From Flavobacteriaceae bacterium (GTDB lineage: Bacteria > Bacteroidota > Bacteroidia > Flavobacteriales > Flavobacteriaceae): 57,502 nt of DNA. The translations under genes and the position numbers were made by a program. Below are positions 47,838 to 57,443 of this stretch, piece by piece. The stretch spans positions 1-57,502 of the forward strand of contig JAIUMH010000002.1 in assembly GCA_022565635.1 (NCBI GenBank), read 5' to 3'. The notes below the pieces were generated by a model. The model was not told the origin of the DNA. It did not search any database and saw only the letters and a list, made by a program, of their open reading frames with translations. Each line of letters opens with the position of its first letter. Position 1 is the first letter of the stretch.

Positions 47838-47966
47838 AATTGCAATATCTTAAAAAATTGAAATAGTTTTTTTAGTCGCTTTATAAATCCTTACTTTTAT
47901 CTTTTGAAGTCATTTAATTTTTGATTCCAAAAGATTTTTTTTTAATATCAACAGAAGATAAAGGTT

Positions 47967-48260
47967 ATGAAATTCAAAGGGTTTAAATTACCAAGAAATC
48001 AGCGGTATAACTACACACCCCGTTACTATAAAGGAAAGGAAGAAGGAAATATTTATGATTTTGATTCCAAATTCAATAAGTATAAAAACACTACCAACCA
48101 GGTTGATTTTGGTGCGCAATGGGCCGTTGATCGAAAAAACAGCAGACATCGTGGAAACCGTTCTATTAACCGAAGAGTCTTGTACATTGCTGGGATATTA
48201 ATTTTTATTTTTTTGTGGATAATTGATTTTGATTTATCTATATTTAATGGCTTGTTTTAA
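47967..48260 (+). CDS. Small C-terminally membrane-anchored protein of unknown function
   Basis: KFKGFKLPRNQRYNYTPRYY...C-terminal TM VLYIAGILIFIFLWIIDFDLSIF; between ribH and mutL. Confidence 0.7.
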   Translation: MKFKGFKLPRNQRYNYTPRYYKGKEEGNIYDFDSKFNKYKNTTNQVDFGAQWAVDRKNSRHRGNRSINRRVLYIAGILIFIFLWIIDFDLSIFNGLF

Positions 48261-48263
48261 TTT

Positions 48264-50138
48264 ATGAAAAACGCTATACAACTTTTACCCGATCATGTTG
48301 CTAATCAAATTGCTGCAGGAGAAGTGGTTCAAAGACCTGCCTCTGTGGTTAAAGAATTACTTGAAAACAGCATTGATGCAGAAGCCAAAAACATACAATT
48401 AGTGATAAAAGATGCTGGCAAAACACTTATTCAAATTGTTGATGACGGCTTAGGCATGACTATGACGGATGCAAGATTAGCATTTGAACGACATGCTACT
48501 TCTAAGATTAAAAAAGCAGAAGATTTATTTAATTTACATACCAACGGTTTTCGTGGGGAAGCATTAGCATCTATAGCGGCTGTTTCTCAAGTTGAACTAA
48601 AAACCAAGACAAAAGACTGTGAAGTTGGAACAGAAATTCAAATTGAAGGAAGCGAAATAAAAAAACAAGAACCCTGCGTTACCAAGTCAGGAAGTAGTAT
48701 TAGCGTTAAAAACCTATTCTTTAATATTCCTGCTAGAAGAAATTTTTTAAAATCAGACAATGTAGAACAAAGACACATTATAGATGAATTTCAACGAGTT
48801 GCCATGGCGCATCCTGAAGTTTCTTTTAAAATGTATCATAATGGTACAAGTTTATTTAATCTACCCGCTAGCCATTTAAGACAGCGAATTGTAGGCATCA
48901 TGGGGAACAAAGCCAATGAGAATTTGGTTCCTATTGATGAAAAAACAGAACTAGTAAATTTATCTGGATATGTAGGTAAACCCGAATTTGCTAAACGCAC
49001 TAGAGGGGAACAATTCTTTTTTGTTAATCATAGATTTATAAAAAGCAGTTATTTGCACCATGCTGTTACAAGTGCTTTTGAAGGTCTATTAAAAGAAAAG
49101 ACACATCCCTCCTATTTTTTAAATTTAGCAATCCATCCAAAAAGCATTGATATAAACATACATCCTACCAAAACAGAAATTAAATTTGAAGATGAACATG
49201 CTATTTATTCAATTTTAAGAGCTGCGGTAAAACATAGTTTAGGTCAATTTCAAATAACACCTGTTTTAGATTTTGATCATAGTAGTGATTTAGACCCGAG
49301 TTATAACCGGTATAAATCAGAAGCAAAAAATCCTACTATAGAAGTAGACCGTTCGTTTAATCCGTTTAAAACCGAAGGAGAAAGCGAAGTAAAATCTTCT
49401 CAATTTCCTTCTCATTTTAAGTCAAATCACCCAACCAAAAAATCTACTAAGAATTGGGAAGACCTATTTGAGGATACTAAAGATTTTCAGTCAGAATCTA
49501 TTGAAAGTCAAATCAACTTAGAAAGTGAAAACAATCCTCAAAACTTGATGGGTTTTGACGAAGAATCGCTTCAAAAAGAACCCACTTCATTTCAGCTTCA
49601 AAACAAATACATTGTCACCACTTTAAAATCTGGTTTGCTCATTATAGATCAACATAGGGCGCATTCTCGGATTTTATTTGAAGACTTAATCAATAAATTT
49701 AAAGATAAACCTGCCTTAAGTCAACAATTAATGTTTCCTTTAATTTTGGAAATTAACGCTTATGATTTTCAGATTTTAAGTGAACTTAAAGTCCACCTTA
49801 ATCAAGTAGGATTTGATTTCAAGAAATTTGAAAGTACAGAAATTCAGATTAGCGGTATTCCTGTATTTTTTTCAGAATCACAAATTGGTTCCTTGTTTGA
49901 CGAATTAAAATCAAATTTTAAAGAAGGGATACCAAGTAGTGAAATTAACTTAAGAGAAATACTTGCAAAATCTATTGCGAAGACATCAGCTATTAAAGCT
50001 GGAAAAAAATTGAAACAAGAAGAACAGATGGAAATTGTAAGTCAATTATTTTCTTGTGCTGAACCAACAAAAAGTCCAAGTAACAAACGTATTTTTGCAA
50101 CCATGAGCAGTGAAGATTTTGATAAAAAACTAATGTAA
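48264..50138 (+). CDS. mutL: DNA mismatch repair endonuclease MutL
   Basis: IQLLPDHVANQIAAGEVVQRPASVVKELLENSIDA; GFRGEALASIAAVS. Confidence 0.97.
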   Translation: MKNAIQLLPDHVANQIAAGEVVQRPASVVKELLENSIDAEAKNIQLVIKDAGKTLIQIVDDGLGMTMTDARLAFERHATSKIKKAEDLFNLHTNGFRGEALASIAAVSQVELKTKTKDCEVGTEIQIEGSEIKKQEPCVTKSGSSISVKNLFFNIPARRNFLKSDNVEQRHIIDEFQRVAMAHPEVSFKMYHNGTSLFNLPASHLRQRIVGIMGNKANENLVPIDEKTELVNLSGYVGKPEFAKRTRGEQFFFVNHRFIKSSYLHHAVTSAFEGLLKEKTHPSYFLNLAIHPKSIDINIHPTKTEIKFEDEHAIYSILRAAVKHSLGQFQITPVLDFDHSSDLDPSYNRYKSEAKNPTIEVDRSFNPFKTEGESEVKSSQFPSHFKSNHPTKKSTKNWEDLFEDTKDFQSESIESQINLESENNPQNLMGFDEESLQKEPTSFQLQNKYIVTTLKSGLLIIDQHRAHSRILFEDLINKFKDKPALSQQLMFPLILEINAYDFQILSELKVHLNQVGFDFKKFESTEIQISGIPVFFSESQIGSLFDELKSNFKEGIPSSEINLREILAKSIAKTSAIKAGKKLKQEEQMEIVSQLFSCAEPTKSPSNKRIFATMSSEDFDKKLM

Positions 50139-50142
50139 AACT

Positions 50143-50898
50143 ATGGGAGGAAGATTAACAGATACAGTAAAAACGCTACTCATTGCCAATGTATTGTTCT
50201 TTTTTGGAACTGCCTACATAGGTGATTATGCTTTTAAAGTTTTTGCGCTTTGGTTTCCTGAAAATGAGAATTTTGCTATTTGGCAAATTGTTACGCACAT
50301 GTTTATGCACGGTAACACTACCCATATTTTTTTCAATATGTTTATGCTTTTTATATTTGGTAGTGTTATGGAGCAAAGCATAGGCCAAAAACGCTTTATT
50401 TTTTTATATGTGTCAGCTGGTTTAGGCGCAGCAGCCCTTCAAATTTTATTTAATTACATCAATTTTACAGGCGCTTACCAAGCTTATATTGAAGCGGGCT
50501 ATAACGATGAATACATTAGAGATACGTTAGAATACACTGCACAAATGAAAGACCGAATGAAAATTAGCAGTGGAGTTCCTAAGGAAGTTACAGAAACATT
50601 AGTAACAAGCTATTTATCAAGTATGGTTGGAGCTTCAGGAGCAATCTTTGGTTTGTTAGCTGGATTTGCCATGCTCTATCCAAACTTACCCTTGTATTTA
50701 ATGTTTATTCCTATTCCTATAAAAGCAAAGTATTTAATTGGTGCTTATTTTTTAATGGATGTGTATGCTGCTGTAACTGGAGCTAGTTTACTGGGAGAAA
50801 GTAACATTGCACATTGGGCTCATATTGGTGGAGCTATTGTAGGTTTTTTCATGGTTTATTTTTGGAAAAAAAACGATATTAAAAATAGGTGGAATTAA
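50143..50898 (+). CDS. Rhomboid family intramembrane serine protease
   Basis: HIFFNMFMLFIFG, VGASGAIFGLLAGFAML, AHWAHIGGAIVGF. Confidence 0.93.
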   Translation: MGGRLTDTVKTLLIANVLFFFGTAYIGDYAFKVFALWFPENENFAIWQIVTHMFMHGNTTHIFFNMFMLFIFGSVMEQSIGQKRFIFLYVSAGLGAAALQILFNYINFTGAYQAYIEAGYNDEYIRDTLEYTAQMKDRMKISSGVPKEVTETLVTSYLSSMVGASGAIFGLLAGFAMLYPNLPLYLMFIPIPIKAKYLIGAYFLMDVYAAVTGASLLGESNIAHWAHIGGAIVGFFMVYFWKKNDIKNRWN

Positions 50899-51809
50899 TT
50901 GAAGATATTGATATGGATTGGAAAAGTCAGTTACGATATAAATATGCTATGGCATCAATGACAGAAAAATTGATTGGTGCTAATTTGGTGTTCTTTGTTT
51001 TGATCTTTGTGTTTAAAACAATAGGTTTTTTATTTAATAGCGATGGCAATTTTCTTGTTGAATGGTTAGTATTTGACAAAGAGCCTTATGAATTTATTTT
51101 TAAACCTTGGAGTATTGTAAGTTATGCATTTATGCATGCAGGTTTCTTTCATCTGCTTTTTAACATGATTGTGTTGTATTTTTCGGGGAGATTTTTCTTA
51201 GAGTTCTTTTCCCCAAAAAAAATGCTGAATTATTATTTTTTGGGAGCTATATCTGGAGCTGTAGTATTTATGTTGAGTTACAATCTGTTTCCTGCATTTC
51301 AAGGTGTTGGTAAATCCTATTTAATAGGTGCTTCTGCCTCTGTAATGGCTATTTTGGTTGGTATTGCAACTAAAGCCCCTAACCTATCTATGCGCTTTTT
51401 TTTAATAGGAAATGTTAAGTTATGGCATATTGCAGTTGTTTTTGTTGTACTTGACGTTACACGAATTCCTTTGGGTAATGCTGGCGGGCATTTAGCCCAT
51501 TTAGGCGGTGCTATGTTAGGCTATTTTTACACTAAACAATTAGATAAAGGAATTGATATTGGTTCAGGTTTTGAAAAATTTATGGATGGCTTAATTGATT
51601 ATTTTAGTTCTTTTGGGCAGAAAAAATCAAAAATGAAAACAGTATATAATAATAAAAGTTCAAAAAAGAAAACTCAAAAATCAAACCTTAAAAAAGACGA
51701 AAAACAAAAAAGAATTGATGAAATTTTAGATAAGATTTCAAAAAATGGATACGATAGTCTAAGTAAAGAAGAAAAGGACTTTCTGTTTAACGCAGGAAAA
51801 GACATGTAA
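50889..51809 (+). CDS. Rhomboid family intramembrane serine protease (second copy)
   Basis: HAGFFHLLFNMIVLYFSGR, IGASASVMAILVGIA, GGHLAHLGGAMLGY; start could be ATG 50913. Confidence 0.92.
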   Translation: MELIEDIDMDWKSQLRYKYAMASMTEKLIGANLVFFVLIFVFKTIGFLFNSDGNFLVEWLVFDKEPYEFIFKPWSIVSYAFMHAGFFHLLFNMIVLYFSGRFFLEFFSPKKMLNYYFLGAISGAVVFMLSYNLFPAFQGVGKSYLIGASASVMAILVGIATKAPNLSMRFFLIGNVKLWHIAVVFVVLDVTRIPLGNAGGHLAHLGGAMLGYFYTKQLDKGIDIGSGFEKFMDGLIDYFSSFGQKKSKMKTVYNNKSSKKKTQKSNLKKDEKQKRIDEILDKISKNGYDSLSKEEKDFLFNAGKDM

Positions 51810-51816
51810 ACTACAT

Positions 51817-52869
51817 ATGAAAACTTCAATGAATATATGTAATCAAGTAATTTACTTTATCAATTCTATTTTTGCGGCTTTATTAATCATTTCTTATTTA
51901 CTGCCCTTTATTCCAGCTGATTTTATACCCATTCTTTCTATTCTCAATTTTTCAATTCCTGTTTTTATATTGATCAATTTACTTTTTGTGGTATATTGGT
52001 TTGTTAAATTAAACAAGAGAATTCTTCTTTCTCTTGTTGCTATTGGCATCGGTTTCTCTCATTTAACTTCCTTATATGTTGTTAATGAAAAGCTCGATAA
52101 ATTAAATGCAGATTTACATTTACTAAGTTATAACGTAAGGCATTTAAACATGCATAACTGGATAGATGATGCTGAAATTACAGAAAAAATCAATCAGTTT
52201 TTATTAGCGGAAGATCCAGATATTATAGCATTGCAAGATTTTAAAGAAAAAGATGATTTTGTTTTAGAAAACAATTTTCCTTATCAGTATATCCAACATA
52301 GAGGAAGGAACAAAAACAACGCACTTGCAATTTACTCCAAACATCCAATTGTTAACACCGGTAATATTGATTTTAAAAACACTTCAAATAATTCTATTTA
52401 CGCAGATGTAGTTGTAAAGAATGATACGATTAGGGTTTATAATGTGCATTTAGAGTCCTTAAAAATAACACCAGATGTAAGTGTATTAAAAGATGAAAAT
52501 CAGCAAAAATTAATTCAACGGGTAAGTCATTCTTTTGCACAGCAGGCCAAACAAACAAAACTCATTTCTCAAAACCTTGCTTCCTGCAATTATTCAAAAA
52601 TAGTTATGGGAGATTTTAATAATACGGCTTTTTCTAATGTGTATAGAGAAATAAAGTCGTTTAATTTAAACGACAGTTTTAAAGAAAGAGGAAATGGATT
52701 TGGTAAGACCTTTAATTTTGATTTTATTCCTATAAGAATTGACTTTATCCTTACAGACCATGATTTTAAGGTATTGAATTTCAAAAATTACAATGTAGAA
52801 TACTCAGATCATTTCCCGATAAGCACTTGGATTCAATTAAATAACGAAATGAAGTCATCTTCACACTGA
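51817..52869 (+). CDS. Endonuclease/exonuclease/phosphatase family membrane protein
   Basis: N-terminal TM segments; LLSYNVRHLNMHNW, DIIALQDFKEKDD, VMGDFNNTAFS, SDHFPIST. Confidence 0.92.
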   Translation: MKTSMNICNQVIYFINSIFAALLIISYLLPFIPADFIPILSILNFSIPVFILINLLFVVYWFVKLNKRILLSLVAIGIGFSHLTSLYVVNEKLDKLNADLHLLSYNVRHLNMHNWIDDAEITEKINQFLLAEDPDIIALQDFKEKDDFVLENNFPYQYIQHRGRNKNNALAIYSKHPIVNTGNIDFKNTSNNSIYADVVVKNDTIRVYNVHLESLKITPDVSVLKDENQQKLIQRVSHSFAQQAKQTKLISQNLASCNYSKIVMGDFNNTAFSNVYREIKSFNLNDSFKERGNGFGKTFNFDFIPIRIDFILTDHDFKVLNFKNYNVEYSDHFPISTWIQLNNEMKSSSH

Positions 52870-52895
52870 AAAAATCTTTCAAATCCTTATTTTTA

Positions 52896-53041
52896 GTACA
52901 CGACTAAATTTGATTTGCTGAAAATCAGTTCTACCCTTATCTGCCTATGGCGGGAGGCTGATTTTCCTTAATTTCTTTCGCCTCAGGCAAGTGAGGGGTA
53001 AAAATCAAGGAATTCATAAGGCTAGATTTTTTGTCGTGTAC
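52896..53041. repeat. Structured intergenic element with nested inverted repeats
   Basis: GTACACGAC (52896-52904)/GTCGTGTAC (53033-53041); GAAAATCAG (52920-52928)/CTGATTTTC (52958-52966); TTCCTTAATTT (52964-52974)/AAATCAAGGAA (53002-53012); CCTCA-GGCAAG-TGAGG (52981-52996). Confidence 0.7.
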
Positions 53042-53052
53042 AAATCTCCAAA

Positions 53053-54060
53053 TTATATTCCAAAACCCATTCCTACAGAAACTGTATTAAATTCTTGAAA
53101 GCTATAATCTGCAAAGAGTTTAAATACCCCTAAAGATAAGCGGGTTCCTAAAGTAGCTCTAAAACCATCTATATTGGTTGTACCACGAATTGGGTCAACA
53201 ATAACTTCTCCAGAATTAGGTCCAGTTGTGATTTCGTATTCACCTTCTAAGGCATACCTTGAATTAGCCGTTACGTAACCTCCTCCAGCATAAAAGTTGA
53301 TTACTGGCAAGTTAGTTGATAAAATTAAATCAAATGCCCAAGTATCAAGTCTTGTATTAATACGTTGTCCTTCTCCAGTTACTAAAGGAGTTTCATCAAG
53401 TCCAAAACGACCTACAAAGTTGGAGTAATTAACAATACCTGCTATTTTAATAGGCAAAATTTCAGCTCCAGGAATCCAATTGGTAAATTCATTTTTTAAA
53501 CCAAACCCGTAAAATCTTGCTTTACTATCACTTGTAGAAAACTCTGGTAAAGCTCTTATTATAGCTTCTGTTCCAAAGATTAAACCCACATTAGCTTGAA
53601 GCATTGCAGACGGAACAAAGTTGATTCCGTTTTTAGATAAACCTTGGGGTAACTCAAACCCTACACTTTGTTGATTACCATTATCATCAGTATATACAAC
53701 CATTGCGTTAATATTAGGGTCATTTTCTCCCAGTACATTAGCCACATTTTTGATAGATGAACCATCAGAAAATTGCAGGAAATTATAATCATTAGTATTT
53801 AACTCAAAACTTTGCTGGCTACTTGAAGTAAATGATACATTACCAATAATAGCTATCTCAAAACTTCCCAAACCTTTAGCTTTTGCTGAACTGTACCAAC
53901 CATTAGACAAATTAAATGCAACTGCATTAAAACCTGGATTTAGGTAGCTGGAAGCAAATTTTTGTGCATCATCAAGACCCGATGTTAATACAGGCCCTAA
54001 GTCAATTTGAGAAAAACTAAACAAAGGAATAAAATATAAAAGAAAAGTAATTTTTTTCAT
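53053..54060 (-). CDS. DUF6588-like outer membrane protein
   Basis: Signal peptide; YLNPGFNAVAFNLSNGWYSSAKAKGLGSFEI; C-terminal beta strands. Confidence 0.7.
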   Translation of the reverse strand: MKKITFLLYFIPLFSFSQIDLGPVLTSGLDDAQKFASSYLNPGFNAVAFNLSNGWYSSAKAKGLGSFEIAIIGNVSFTSSSQQSFELNTNDYNFLQFSDGSSIKNVANVLGENDPNINAMVVYTDDNGNQQSVGFELPQGLSKNGINFVPSAMLQANVGLIFGTEAIIRALPEFSTSDSKARFYGFGLKNEFTNWIPGAEILPIKIAGIVNYSNFVGRFGLDETPLVTGEGQRINTRLDTWAFDLILSTNLPVINFYAGGGYVTANSRYALEGEYEITTGPNSGEVIVDPIRGTTNIDGFRATLGTRLSLGVFKLFADYSFQEFNTVSVGMGFGI

Positions 54061-54282
54061 GCCATTGATTTTTTTGGAAATAACATCATTTAGGTTCTAA
54101 AATAAAACTAATAAATCCTTTTTTAATTGGCTATATGTCATTTAAAATAGGCCTTAACTAAAACTATGCTTTATTTTTTGCCTAATTAAATCAAAAAAAA
54201 ATTCAATCTATTTCAGTACTATTTTTTAAGTTTAATGGGTATAAATTTACAAATATTATTTCCATTAAAAGCTACCACATAT

Positions 54283-54312
54283 AAAAAAGTCCTTCAATTG
54301 ATGAAGGACTTT
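54283..54312 (-). terminator. Intrinsic terminator of gyrB
   Basis: AAAGTCCTTCA-ATTG-ATGAAGGACTTT with A-run at 54283 (T tract on minus strand). Confidence 0.85.
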
Positions 54313-54338
54313 AAACATTTTATGTAATTAACCGACTT

Positions 54339-56282
54339 TTAAGCATCAATATTTGCATATACGGCATTCTTTTCTATAAACTCTCTACGCGGTGGAACTT
54401 CGTCTCCCATAAGCATAGAAAAGATTCGATCTGCTTCACTAGGGTTATCAATGTTTACCTTTCTTAAAATTCGATATTCAGGATTCATTGTTGTGTCCCA
54501 TAACTGCTCAGCATTCATTTCCCCTAAACCTTTATAGCGTTGAACACTAACGTTGGTTTTGTATTCACTAGCAATTTCATTTCTTTCTTTTTCAGACCAA
54601 GCATATCTTTTCTTGCTTCCTTTTTTGATCAAGTACAAAGGAGGAGTTGCAATATAGACGTGACCTGCTTCAATAAGTTCTTTCATATACCTAAAGAAGA
54701 AAGTTAATATTAAAGTTGCAATATGGCTACCATCTACATCGGCATCACACATAATTACAATTTTATGGTATCTTAATTTAGATAAGTTAAGCGCTTTTGA
54801 ATCTTCTTCTGTTCCAATAGTAACCCCCAGAGCGGTGTAAATATTTCTAATCTCTTCGTTTTCAAAAACACGGTGAGACATGGCTTTTTCAACATTTAAT
54901 ATTTTTCCTCTAAGTGGTAAGATGGCTTGAAATTTTCTATCTCTACCTTGTTTAGCAGTTCCCCCTGCAGAGTCACCCTCTACAAGAAATACTTCGCAAT
55001 TTTCAGGATCTTGGTCAGAGCAATCTGAAAGTTTCCCTGGTAACCCACCACCGCTCATTACGGTTTTACGTTGCACCATGTCTCTAGCTTTTTTAGCAGC
55101 ATGTCTTGCTTGTGCGGCTAAAATCACTTTTTGAACAATGGTTTTGGCATCGTTAGGGTTTTCTTCTAAGTAAATTTCTAACATTTCAGAAACTGCTTGA
55201 GAAACGGCAGAAGTAACCTCTCTATTTCCTAGCTTTGTTTTTGTTTGACCTTCAAATTGTGGATGTTGAACTTTTACAGAAACAATAGCGGTAAGCCCTT
55301 CTCTAAAATCGTCTCCAGTTATTTCAAATTTAAGCTTATCTAATAAACCCGAAGCATCTGCGTATTTTTTTAAGGTTGATGTTAGTCCTCTTCTAAACCC
55401 AGATAAGTGAGTACCTCCCTCATGAGTATTGATATTATTTACATAGGAATGTAAATTTTCTGCATAGGAATTATTATAAATCATAGCAACTTCAACAGGG
55501 ATTTCATTCTTTTCCCCTTCCATTGAAATAACATCTCCAATAATTGGCTCACGGTTGGAATCCATGAAGCGTATAAATTCTTTCAGCCCTTCATCAGAAT
55601 GAAACTCTTCAAACCTAAAGTTTCCATCTTCATCAGTTTCTCTTTGGTCTTCAATAGTAATTTTAATACCCTTATTTAGGAAAGCTAGTTCGCGCATCCT
55701 ATTAGCTAAAGTATCATAATTGAAATGAACTGTTTCTTCAAAAATTTCTGGATCTGGAGTAAACTCAATAACAGTACCATTTAGTTCTGTATCTCCTGTT
55801 GGTTTAACCGGGTAAAGTGCTTTTCCTCTTTCGTATTCTTGCTCCCATACTTTCCCTTTTTTATACACATAAGCATGAAGGTGATTGGAAAGTGCATTCA
55901 CAACAGAAACACCAACACCGTGAAGTCCTCCAGAAACTTTGTAAGAATCTTTATCAAACTTCCCTCCTGCTCCAATTTTTGTCATTACTACTTGAAGTGC
56001 AGAAACACCTTCTTTTTTATGAAGGTCAACTGGAATACCTCTACCGTTATCTTCTACTCTTAATGAGCCGTCTTTATTTATTCTAACTTGAATTCGGTCA
56101 CAATGACCAGCCATAGCTTCATCTATAGAGTTATCTACAACCTCGTAAACCAAATGATGCAAACCTCTCACGCCAACGTCACCAATATACATGGATGGAC
56201 GCATACGAACGTGTTCCATTCCTTCTAAGGCTTGAATACTGTCTGCCGAATAATCTTTGGGTTTATTAATCTCTTCACTCAT
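54339..56282 (-). CDS. gyrB: DNA topoisomerase (ATP-hydrolysing) subunit B / DNA gyrase subunit B
   Basis: YIGDVGVRGLHHLVYEVVDNSIDEAMAGHC, VSGGLHGVGVSVVNALS, EVFLVEGDSAGGTAKQGRDRKFQAILPLRGKILNVEK, QRYKGLGEM. Confidence 0.96.
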   Translation of the reverse strand: MSEEINKPKDYSADSIQALEGMEHVRMRPSMYIGDVGVRGLHHLVYEVVDNSIDEAMAGHCDRIQVRINKDGSLRVEDNGRGIPVDLHKKEGVSALQVVMTKIGAGGKFDKDSYKVSGGLHGVGVSVVNALSNHLHAYVYKKGKVWEQEYERGKALYPVKPTGDTELNGTVIEFTPDPEIFEETVHFNYDTLANRMRELAFLNKGIKITIEDQRETDEDGNFRFEEFHSDEGLKEFIRFMDSNREPIIGDVISMEGEKNEIPVEVAMIYNNSYAENLHSYVNNINTHEGGTHLSGFRRGLTSTLKKYADASGLLDKLKFEITGDDFREGLTAIVSVKVQHPQFEGQTKTKLGNREVTSAVSQAVSEMLEIYLEENPNDAKTIVQKVILAAQARHAAKKARDMVQRKTVMSGGGLPGKLSDCSDQDPENCEVFLVEGDSAGGTAKQGRDRKFQAILPLRGKILNVEKAMSHRVFENEEIRNIYTALGVTIGTEEDSKALNLSKLRYHKIVIMCDADVDGSHIATLILTFFFRYMKELIEAGHVYIATPPLYLIKKGSKKRYAWSEKERNEIASEYKTNVSVQRYKGLGEMNAEQLWDTTMNPEYRILRKVNIDNPSEADRIFSMLMGDEVPPRREFIEKNAVYANIDA

Positions 56283-56488
56283 ATATCTATGATTAATTTT
56301 TTTAACAACTCACAAATATAATGAATGTTATTAAATAGCCTTTATTATACGTTATTTTAATAAGCAAAGTTATTAACAATTAAGCATGATTAATTCATCA
56401 AAAAAAGTAAATTGATATAAATTAGCATCTGTAATTATTTACAAGTACAATTTCCTTAAAAAATTATCGTTAGCAAAAACAAAAACTT

Positions 56489-57067
56489 ATGCCTAAAATA
56501 ATTGCATTGATTTGTTTCTTGTCACTAATAAATATGGGTTATGCTCAACAATTTAATGAGTTAGACAAAAGTCCGATGGACGCTATTATGATTAGAGCGC
56601 AAGACAATTCAAGTTTGGTCAGGATTATTTATAGTAGACCCTATAAAAGAAATAGAAAGATTTTTGGCGAATTAGTTCAACTTGATTCGTTATGGAGAAC
56701 AGGTGCAAACGAAGCAACAGAAATTAAATTTTATCAAGATGTACTTTTTAATGGTAATGAAGTAAAAAAAGGCACTTATTCACTTTTTAGCATTCCTCAT
56801 GAAAATGATTGGACCCTTATTATCAATAAAGTCGAAAAATCTTGGGGCTTAGATTCTTACGTAGAAGAAAATGATGTGCTTAGAACGAAAGTTCCTTCTA
56901 TGTTAACAGCATCGCCAGTTGAACAGTTTAGCATTAGTGTTAGAAGAAATGGCCAAGGCTACAACTTGCTTTTGGGCTGGGATGATAGATTTGTGCAAGT
57001 ACCCATTCAGGTTCTTGATCAAAATCAGTACAAAAGTGAAATTAAAGATCAACCTGTACATTACTAG
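56489..57067 (+). CDS. DUF2911 domain-containing protein
   Basis: ARIIYSRPYKRNRKIFGELVQLDSLWRTGANEATEIKFYQDVLFNGNEVKKGTYSLFSIP-type pattern. Confidence 0.9.
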   Translation: MPKIIALICFLSLINMGYAQQFNELDKSPMDAIMIRAQDNSSLVRIIYSRPYKRNRKIFGELVQLDSLWRTGANEATEIKFYQDVLFNGNEVKKGTYSLFSIPHENDWTLIINKVEKSWGLDSYVEENDVLRTKVPSMLTASPVEQFSISVRRNGQGYNLLLGWDDRFVQVPIQVLDQNQYKSEIKDQPVHY

Positions 57068-57256
57068 TCTGGTGTCTGTTGTCTGTTGTCTGTTGTCTGT
57101 TGTCTGTTTTCTGTTGTCTGTTTTCTGTTTTCTGTTTTCGGTTTTCTGTTTTCTGTTTTCTGTTGTCTGTTATCTGTTGTCTGTTTTCGGTTTTCGGTTT
57201 TCGGTTTTCTGTTTTCGGTTTTCTGTTTTCTGTTGTCTAGTGTCTGTTGTCTGGAG
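57068..57256. repeat. Degenerate 7-bp tandem repeat TC(T/G)GTT(G/T/A), about 27 units
   Basis: Direct reading; begins at the base after the DUF2911 stop codon. Confidence 0.95.
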
Positions 57257-57443
57257 TCTTAAACTCTCATCTCACGACTCTTTGACTCTTCGACTCTTTG
57301 ACTCTCGTCTCACGACTCTTTGACTCATTACTCTTATCTCACGTTTATTCAACTATTCGTTTATTCGATTATTCGTGTATTCGATTATTCGATTATTCGA
57401 TTATTCGACTATTCGATTATTCGATTATTCGATTATTCGATTC
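57257..57443. repeat. Further simple-repeat tracts: (cgactctttgactct)-like then (gattattc)-like 8-mers
   Basis: Direct reading of period-8 attcgatt and ctctttga/cgactctt motifs. Confidence 0.88.

Noticed and set aside
48264-52869. Defence or mobile island around mutL, rhomboids and the EEP-family protein
   Set aside because: Genes are ordinary housekeeping families; no integrase, toxin-antitoxin, restriction or nuclease-helicase pairing seen.
56919-57323. 134-aa ORF encoding a Cys/Leu/Phe/Val repeat (VVCCLLSVVCFLLSVF...)
   Set aside because: Translation of the 7-bp tandem repeat in an alternate frame, overlapping DUF2911; low-complexity artefact.
57340-57443. CRISPR-like array at right end
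   Set aside because: Units are 7-8 bp head-to-tail with no spacers; this is a simple tandem repeat.
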